Positions 56,329 to 64,000 of a stretch of 64,000 nucleotides of DNA are shown one piece after another (the first letter of the stretch is position 1; each line of letters begins with the position of its first letter). Below the pieces are notes generated by a model. That model was not told where the DNA came from. It made no database searches and saw only the letters and a list, made by a program, of their open reading frames with translations. The stretch is from Chimonanthus salicifolius. Lineage: Eukaryota; Streptophyta; Magnoliopsida; Laurales; Calycanthaceae. Location: NCBI GenBank assembly GCA_013350335.1, contig CM023540.1, positions 19,101,828-19,165,827 of the forward strand, in the 5' to 3' direction. The position numbers and the translations under genes are program-made.

Positions 56329-59300
56329 TCAGCTCGAAGAGTCTTTCTTCTCTGCTGGATCTGAGCTCACAATTGGCAGATTCCGCCTGTACTGTGGGGA
56401 TGTCAACCTTCTCTCCAGAGGTGTCTTGCGTTTGCTCACGACAAACCTGTTTACCCCTTTCCTCATTGGCATTATAGACGGGAAGTCCTCATCAGGTATC
56501 TGGCTCAGCTCTGAAATGTCCTTAATCTGTGCAACTCGCCGGAACCATCTCTCTGCCTTGGCCTCCTCTGACATGTCAAGGGGATCTGGCTCCTTCACCA
56601 ATGATCCCTCCAAGCTCTTACCTGTAAATTGCTGGCTTGGTGTATTCTCAGATCTTTGAGGCGAGCTCCCAGTTGTTCCCTCCATAACAGAAGTTCCACT
56701 GTTCCAACTATCCCCAGATTTTGGCTGTAGATTCTCAGGCTGTTGGGTAGAGTTCCTGACATCACCACCATAAACAGCATTAACCTTACCCGAATTCAAG
56801 CTATTTGCCGAAAAACCAGAACTCCACTTATCTCCATTGGTCTGTTGATTATCAGATTTTGGGGCCAAATTTTCCACAGTTCCATTCGTCTGTTGAATTT
56901 CAGATTTTCGGGCCGAATTCTCATTAGCTAAAGTCACAGATGCAGCTTTCTCAGTTGGTGCTCCAGCTTCTGGTTGTTTGTCTTTTTTAGCAAAGTAATC
57001 TGGAGGGAAAGGTACAAAGGGTACAAAGTTGGAACTGTTGGCTTGCTCCATGGCTAGGCGCCTCTTATTCTGTGGTGAGGTCAATGACCTATCTTTCTTC
57101 TTGCTGACCACAAATCGGTTCTCCCCTTTCCGCATTGGCATTATTTCTGGGAAGTCTTCGTCTGGGATGGCACTTGCCAGATCTGTGACATCATGCAGCT
57201 CTGCGACCTTCTTAAACCATCTCTCGGATTTCTCAGCTTGTTCTCTCTCTTTTTCCATCTGAGTCGGGTTTTCTAATTTTGATGTCTTCAAAGAATCAGG
57301 TGGGGCACTAGCAACAGGTCCCTGAGAAACAGAACCTGGTAAAACCTCACTGCCTTTCACAGAAACATTATTGCCATTGGGAGCTTGCACTTCTGTCTTT
57401 GAGTTCTGGGGCTTAGCAAACATGTCTGCAGGTAATGGCACAAATGGAACATGACCTGAGTTACTTCCTTGGTTACCTACACTTTGTCTATATTGTGAGG
57501 AGCTGATTCTCTCTTCAGTTCCGGTGGCTGACAGATTATCAGTTTTCTCAGACATGCTCTTATCGGTTTCAGGAACAGCTGATGAGCGCCCTAGTATCCT
57601 GTCCAGACTCTGGCTGATAGATGATGAGTTTTTAGCAGATGTGGCCCCATCCACATTCCCCGCCTGGAAATCATTTCCACCCTCAGGAGAACCGCTGTTG
57701 CCCAAGTTTCGTCTATACTGGGCATTCTCCAACCTCCTTTCTAATGGTGTTTTCCTTGTGCTTACCACAAATCGATTGACACCTTTTCGTAGAGGCATGA
57801 TCTCTGGGAAATCTTCATCAGCTATGGCACTGCTCATGTCAGCACCATTGTTCAGTTGAGAAACCTTGCTGAACCATCTCTCTGCCTTCTCATCATTGGC
57901 AGCCAACCTGCTCTCAATGTCGGAGTTATTGGAGTTGGTCCCATTGAGGGCCCGCCCATAACCCAAGCCAGACCTAGGGCCCGTAACACCTAATGGAGTT
58001 TCTCCAGGGCGCTTGCAGTCACACCTTAAGCATACAGCATTCCTTCCATAGTTAAAGAAATCGCATCTGTGGGGAGTGAAAGTTCAAGACATGGACAGTA
58101 TGAATCGAAGTAATATTAAATTCAAAAAATGATTGTAAAATTAAAATATCATGTACCAAACAGGCACAGTACAGAAGCTTACTGAGGACACTCCCACTCT
58201 CCACCAGTCAGCTGCATCTTTGGCCTTGCCTCATTGCATTCAAGACATTTCAGATTTCTTGCAAAATTCATAAAACTGCAACTGCACAACAAAAGAAATG
58301 CAAAAAAACTTGGAAATGCATCCCATTGAAAATCCTGGAACGTAGTACATTAAGGGTACATTAGACAAAATCAATGACACAGTACTTTCCAATTTACCTC
58401 AGCATAAACACATCTCAACATTGTATAATATCTCAGGCTGTCCAAAGGCAACACATATTGCATGAACTGGCCTTGATTTCTCACCAAATACTAAATATTT
58501 TAATATTTAATTACCTGGAACCTGACAGATCCAACCCAATATCGGGTTGGGATTCCTAGAACTTGGATTGGGAGAAATCACTAAATTATAAATCAAGTTG
58601 TCCCCAGTTTGAGGGGTTGGGTTGAACAGGACCAACTCAAATATATTATATATGTACTAAATGATAGTGATGATAATTTTTAAAAGTTGGGGGGAAAAAA
58701 GAATACAGCAGAAAAAATAGAAAAGCACTAATCTTATCTTATAAAACATACAAAATAACTATCTTTTTGTATAACAATATGCCCTACCTTATCTTTTGTT
58801 CCCAATAACATGCTGATGAGGACATCTTAAGGATCAAATGGAAGATGTTTAACGAAGCGGTGAAGCTAGCCTCAAAATTTCATTAGCAAGTTAAAGGTTG
58901 GAAGCGGGGCTCATTAAGGAGCCAAATGGGGCTATAATTAGCCTGTATGGTAGATACATGGGTTAAAACCTGAATTATAGTGTTTTGGACCTTAAAAACC
59001 CCACTTTTGAAGTCCATTAGCTAGGAGCAAGAGAGAGTAATGGAAATGGATTTTCACCTCCTCACTCAGTATCGAAACATCCCATTCATACCTTTGCTTG
59101 GAAGTAAAGAAACCACAAATTGGAAAGAGCTTGGGTGCCACCTACTCTTTATTTTTAGATTTTTGTTTTATTTTTTCAAATAATGATGTCATTATGATGT
59201 AACAAGGAAACATGTCCAAAGGAGATTGAATGTGTTTTTTTTTAGGACTAGGAGAGAATGGAAAGCCTTCAACCCCTCTTGGAATTTTTTTTTTGTATTA

Positions 59301-62055
59301 TTTTATACATCCAAAACCATTATAAATAGAGGGCTACATGCCCATGGGAGAGACATCCTAGTTGAAGTTCAAGTTCTCTCTTCCTTGGTGAAGTACATTA
59401 TCTTTCTCTTGGTCTTTTGATTTCTCTAGTTCTTTAATTTGCTTGAATTTAAATCTTGTTATTGCAATAAATTATCTAGAATTTATTAGATATTCAATTT
59501 CATAGTGTGAAAATTGCAAGGTGTCACTTTTCCCTGTGAGATTTGAGCATTTTCATTTTTTCTCCAAAATGAAAATTGGGATAAGGTTATACATTGAAAT
59601 ATTGGATTTCTTCTGAAAATAGCCTTTATTTCTTTAGTTTTTTCTCATCTTTTATTAAGCCAAGTTTCAATTTTTCTAGATTTGGTTTGTATAAACTAAA
59701 TCTAAAATTTCCATTGAGGACCTAGGGTGAATTCTACAAATTTCAACCATAGGCCTTTATCACATGCAATACTAACTCTGCTCTTTCTTACTCTCTCCAT
59801 ATAATGTCTCTATCAAGTCGCAAGATTTCTACTTTTATAGGGGCTTTACCTTTCTATCTTCTTTCATTTCAGCATTCTTCATTAGATCTCTGATTTCAAA
59901 TTGATATCACCAGATTTATTCAGTTCTTTCTTTTTATTGTTATTATTATTATTTTGAATTCTTTACTTGTAGTTTGGTGTGTATCTGTTGCAGATGATTT
60001 TGTTGTACCCTCTGAGAAAATTGAGGTTTTAATATTGCAATGGTTAGTTGTAGGGAACAAGAGTGGCATATTAGGAATTGGGATTTTTGCAGATCAAATC
60101 AGGGATGATTGTAGTTCAAGTTCAGCTCACTGCATGTCTGCATAGTGTTTGGGTGTGGTTGGGTTGACCCCTCACTTTGAACTGAATTTTTTTTTGAGCT
60201 GAAATGCAACAATAATATTTGATAGAAGGTGCTTCCACCTTCCAACCCTTCCAATTAAATGAAATATAGAAATCTCTCAATACTGCTGCTGATTAAAGAA
60301 GCATCTCGAGACTTGCTAGTATACATTTTGATGCATATATGATTCAGTATGACATTCCATTTAACTCGGAACACTAACTGTAGGCTAGTGAAAGCAGAAT
60401 CCCATCAGATGCAACAAAGGAAGGTCCAAGAAAATAATGGATGTCCACAAAATGACAGAATACACTTCATTTACTAGTAATTAATTGGATTTGAATGTGT
60501 CAAACTTACCTTGGGCAGATCCAGTCACCTCTCTTCATTTCAATGTTTTGGCCAAAAGGCCTCGGTGTTTCAGCATATCTACCTGGAAACTGTCTTGGTG
60601 TTGGTCCAGAGAGGCCTGATTCTTTAACCATGCCACTCATGTGAGCTGCCAATTCATTAAGCAGATTACGAACAGATGTTTCTACAAGTCCCCTGTTGTT
60701 AACACTTGAATTCTCTGAAGTAACAAGAGGGCTACAGGAATAGCTCAACAAAAACCGCACCACATCAACTGTGCATGGCCTCTCAAACTCCAAGACCTGA
60801 AAAAGCCATCAATTGATACTCTAGAATTTCATCATGTTTGAAGAAAAAAGAAAAAAAAAAAATGTAAGACCAGCTTGTTTCCAATTCAGCAACAACTACT
60901 TAGTGGACTTCATGACAATTATAAACAACTTTCTAACAGGTAAATTCAGATAACTCCAAGATAAAATAGAATAATTGCAACGTTTAGATATTACAAAGGG
61001 ATAGAAGACACTGAAAGGTTATATTGAACAAATAATGCACATAACCGCCACTAACTTAAAACACAGATTGACATTCAAAATGAACAAGTGTTGAAGCTAA
61101 AAATCGTAAGCTGCTAGGACTGCAATAAAATAGCAAGCTGCTACATTCCATGATCAGTATGAAACAACAGCCATGTCATGGTTGTTATTTATTTCCGACA
61201 GTGTGATCCAATATTACATCTAAAAATACATTTTAAACCACACTGAAATTCAGAAGTGGAACAAAAATATGAAATGATCAATATGCAGAATTTCCACATA
61301 GTTGCAATTCTTCCAAACGGATCGCAGTTCGTAAACTTACATCATTACCACTGCCGCCTAAGAATGACTTCAACCTCTTTGTTGAATTCATGCCATTCCT
61401 GAACAAGAACGCGGATCCATTCTCCACAACAACCTCAATGTCCCTCCTCGAAAGCAAACTAAAGAGGAAAAAACAAAAGAAAATCAACGGAAAAAAAATA
61501 ATAAAAGAAACGTTATCATGTTAACAAAACTAGCTTCAAATATTCACGAAGTCGTGGAATTTCTTCAAACCCAGTTCAAATTACACTAAAATCTCACCTC
61601 AGCAGATCCGGACGTTCACGGGCAAATACCAGGCAGGCATTTGCAGCCTGCACGAACTCCTGCGGCAAATTATTGAACCCCGAGAAGGCGTCATCATCAT
61701 CTGATGGCACAACAGCCATTTCTCGATTGAAATAGCCTCCATTGCGGAGATTTTCAATGAGTCTCGACCATTCCCGCCATGGGTGGGAAAGAACCTGAGT
61801 GTCGGGCGAATACCCACCATTCGGCTCCAGGTAATCTTCTCGGAAGCCAGTTTGGGTATGGACCTGATTGGAAGCTCGTATAGAAAATCCTGTTCTGGAG
61901 CGAGAAATTGATGAGAGTCTCGGAGCTTGGGAGGAGGAGGAGAAGAAGAAGGAGAGACAGAACCCAGAGTGACGGAGAGAGAGGTGGCGAGGTGAGAGGA
62001 GAAGGAAAGGAGGGGTAAGAGAGGACATGACGAGCTTAGATGCACCGCGTAGCAT
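56329..62055 (-). CDS. VAR3: VAR3-type chloroplast zinc-finger protein (five exons)
   Basis: Exons on the minus strand: 62055-61598, 61458-61341, 60796-60510, 58281-58183, 58066-56329. The frames join exactly to 899 residues. The N-terminus is Ser/Arg/Leu-rich with few acids (to about residue 60), a chloroplast transit peptide. Two RanBP2-type zinc fingers follow, each CX2CX10CX2C: Cys 286/289/300/303 (GDWICPSCSFMNFARN) and 319/322/333/336 (GEWECPQCDFFNYGRN). The large last exon has three copies of a repeat (A-E-R-W-F ... DEDFPEIMP.RKG.NRFVVS) at residues about 380-443, 599-657 and 823-884. Arabidopsis VAR3 has the same zinc fingers plus repeats, acts in chloroplast and palisade development, and is about 760 residues. 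This protein is longer. An alternative start at M10 would still keep the transit peptide. Confidence 0.9.
56377..56562 (-). repeat. VAR3 internal repeat 3
   Basis: Codes AERWFRRVAQIKDISELSQ then PDEDFPSIMPMRKGVNRFVV and KTPLERRLTSPQYRRNL. One residue shorter than repeat 1 in the SQIPDED segment. Confidence 0.9.
57058..57234 (-). repeat. VAR3 internal repeat 2
   Basis: Codes EKSERWFKKVAELHDVTDLA then PDEDFPEIMPMRKGENRFVV. The KTPLERRL segment is replaced by KDRSLTSPQNKRRL. It is followed by NFVPFVPFPPDYFAKK, which also occurs as HVPFVPLPADMFAKP (residues 526-540) between repeats 1 and 2. Confidence 0.9.
57700..57891 (-). repeat. VAR3 internal repeat 1
   Basis: Codes EKAERWFSKVSQLNNGADMS then DEDFPEIMPLRKGVNRFVVS and KTPLERRLENAQYRRNL. 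Closest to repeat 3 at its C-terminal end. Confidence 0.9.
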
Positions 62056-62104
62056 GGAGAGAAATGGAGGAAAGGAGCGGAGGGGAAGGGGCTTAGGGGA
62101 AGGC

Positions 62105-62111
62105 TAGGGTT
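62105..62111 (-). promoter_or_regulatory. Telo-box-like motif upstream of VAR3
   Basis: AACCCTA on the minus strand, 50 bp upstream of the start codon. Telo-boxes of this sequence are common near transcription starts of plant ribosomal and organelle-related genes. A single short match, so weak. Confidence 0.3.
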
Positions 62112-63192
62112 CTAGATATTTCGCCTCTGCAGAGGGAGGAGCCTGTCGTCTTCTGCAGAAATGGTATGGCTGATAGATTGCCATCCACGCCCTGTATCTG
62201 CCGTAGGCGATGCCACGTAAGTTTATCTTGACTGTTTAAATTGAAAATGAATTTTTATCCTTTAAGTCAAAATATCTTCAAGATAAAATAAGAAAAAGTT
62301 GGTCTTTATCAAATCTAAATATAAATTTAGCAGCCTCTTGTGTACTTGGGTGCATGGGTGATGCGAAGTTAATTTTCCGACAAATTTAAATTTATTAAAA
62401 TATTTTTCTATTTTTAGATTTAGATACAATTTGAATTGATGTTCATTTGATGTGTCTTCATCAATATATTGAGCATCATTAGTAAAAATTATTAATTTTG
62501 TAATTTGATTCTGATTCTAAAAATTAAATAAAATGATTTATTTAGTCATTCTTTACAACTGAATACAATCTATGATGAGATATTCAACTACTCAAAATTC
62601 TCATCATTGGTTAACTTTCACCCTCTAATATTTATCATTAAAGGATCAAGCTTTTAAGCCAAAACATGAGTATGTATTTAGAAATTATATCTATTTTAGA
62701 CTTGATACTCATCGGCCATTATACATTCTCATAATATCTATATTTACAAAAGACACGCATTTCATATAATCTTTACTCCGGTTTAGTAACTAAAACTGCA
62801 TTTAGATGAGGAGTAAGTTTTGCAGAGGTTACCCGTGGTTATCTCTGATTAGGAATTATTCTATATATATGAGAAAGAGTTTTCAAAAGTGAAGAGAGAT
62901 CCTTACCTATTCATCACCAAACAAATGAACATTTGTTTCATAAATAGCTTCAACTACAAATTAAGGGCCGAAGTTGGGGCATTTCAAGCATAAATAACTT
63001 CTTTTTATTTTTCATGGGAGCCATTTCATCTTACAAAAGGTAGGAGTAATCTATACACAGGTGAGTATAAAAGTATTTTTTCTTAACATAATTCAAGTAT
63101 TTACATGTATATATATAATACACAGAGAGTATATCTCTACAAGGAAACACTACTTTCTACCGATGATTATCCCATGATTATCGGTAAGGATT
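62112..63192. other. VAR3 upstream region and intergenic DNA
   Basis: The promoter of the minus-strand gene should lie in its first few hundred bases. No clear TATA box was fixed. The rest is AT-rich without a gene. Confidence 0.4.
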
Positions 63193-63843
63193 GTCACGCC
63201 CCGACCCGAAGGGTGGGCCTAGAATGCGACTGATTTTTTTTTTTTGAAGATAAACTAACACAAGCATTCTAACTGAGCAGGATCAACAGTTGGGCCCAAA
63301 GGTCACACATAATCCCAACATGTGGACTCAACCATAAACCATAAGTCTACCCAACAATAGACGTAAACAACAACACACAACAAGATCATATAATCCAACC
63401 ATTGAATTATCATTACAAAATCACATCAGAGTAACTATAGAAACGTAGTAGTCCTAATATATCACATTAACACATACTAAGTACCACACTCGGTACTTTA
63501 TAAAGAAAATGGTTCCAAGAACCCAAAAAGTACAAATACAAAGGTATTCCCCTTAGTGGGAATCCTAAAGCAACGCCGCAGCTTATCCGCTCTAAGCTTC
63601 AAACAGAGGGTTCTCCTCCTCGGGTTCATCTCTTGAAAGGTGAGTGGGGTGAGCTAACAAGCCCAGTGAAGGAAATGTAACAGTGCAGTTTTAAAGTAAA
63701 CAACAGGTTAGTATATAATCAACAGTTGCAATATAATATCTCATGCTTGATAATAAAATTCACAATATCAAGTAAAGTCTCATCATCGTTTTTCCATTAT
63801 CTCATCATTTTTCCATTACTGCTGTTATCCAACGTAGCCTCTA
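63193..63843. mobile_element. Left part of an LTR related to 30663-34308
   Basis: Starts TGTCACGCCCCGACCC at about 63188-63193, followed by GGGTGGGCCTAGAATGCGAC. This matches the solo LTR at 30663 (TGTCACGCCCCGAACCC, GTGGGCCTGGAACGCGA). Later it shares a CAAGCCCAGTGAAG / CAGCCCAGTGGGG region. It is interrupted at about 63844. Confidence 0.65.
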
Positions 63844-64000
63844 TGTAAAACCCTGCCCCAGATTAGGCGTGTGTTAGCTTAATAACCTTGTTTAACCGGT
63901 TAATCTCAAAGATTACGGTTAGGGCTTTGAGAAAAGCCCAGGCGTGGCCCAATCCGAGCTCGTGAGCTCAGTGATCCAGCTCGTCCAGCTGAAGGGGCAT
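63844..64000. mobile_element. LTR end nested in the previous LTR, runs off the window
   Basis: Begins TGTAAAACCCTGCCCCAG and is homologous, inverted, to 250-419: shared GATTACGGTTAGGGCTTTG and GTGGCCCAATCCGAGCTC blocks. It lies inside the LTR that starts near 63193, so it is a younger nested insertion. The remainder is outside the window. Confidence 0.65.

Noticed and set aside
57029..57859. Plus-strand frames over the VAR3 last exon
   Set aside because: Shadows of the real minus-strand frame, which has zinc fingers and conserved repeats.

Overview
This is a plant nuclear window, about 64 kb of AT-rich DNA. The evidence is spliced genes with GT/AG introns, a chloroplast zinc-finger protein (VAR3 type), a peroxisomal enoyl-CoA isomerase ending in SKL, a plant mTERF-family reading frame, and dense plant-type transposons (long solo LTRs, L1-type LINE, tRNA-derived SINEs, Stowaway and hAT-like MITEs). 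Introns of up to about 4 kb packed with transposons suggest a large angiosperm genome. I cannot place the lineage further.

Layout. 1-419 is the tail of an LTR. 420-6560 is an L1-type LINE ORF1 on the minus strand, split by a 3.8 kb solo LTR (1948-5734) with a perfect 5-bp target duplication. 6570-12900 is intergenic: a Stowaway MITE, a 1.16 kb multi-hairpin element, SINEs and TATCGGC-rich repeats. 12920-28020 (+) is a six-exon gene for a COMMD9-like COMM-domain protein; its introns hold a 30-base G run, a 1.46 kb hAT-like element, a LINE ORF2 fragment and a Copia-type LTR. 28430-30660 is a degenerate triplicated repeat, one copy carrying a MITE whose empty site is preserved in the neighbouring copy. 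30663-34308 is a second solo LTR with perfect target duplication. 34600-35594 is a relative of the first multi-hairpin element. 37012-37776 (+) is an intact single-exon enoyl-CoA delta isomerase. 40-47 kb is repeats, SINEs and one unrecognised ORF.

47447-48154 (+) is an mTERF-like frame lacking the usual C-terminal part. 48756-51335 (+) holds three exon remnants of a Mediator subunit 26 / TFIIS-N-domain gene with a frameshift and stops. 53155-54348 and 54804-54969 are hAT-like elements with perfect 8-bp target duplications. 56329-62055 (-) is a complete five-exon VAR3-type gene with a transit peptide, two RanBP2-type zinc fingers and three copies of a repeat. The window closes in further LTR sequence, with the outermost segment homologous and inverted relative to the segment at the left edge.

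The intact genes (COMM-domain protein, enoyl-CoA isomerase, VAR3) are unrelated housekeeping or organelle genes and do not form a pathway cluster. The unusual content lies in the repeats: LTRs containing arrays of dispersed perfect hairpins, composite hairpin elements, a palindromic TATCGGCCGATA family, and pairs of empty and filled MITE sites.
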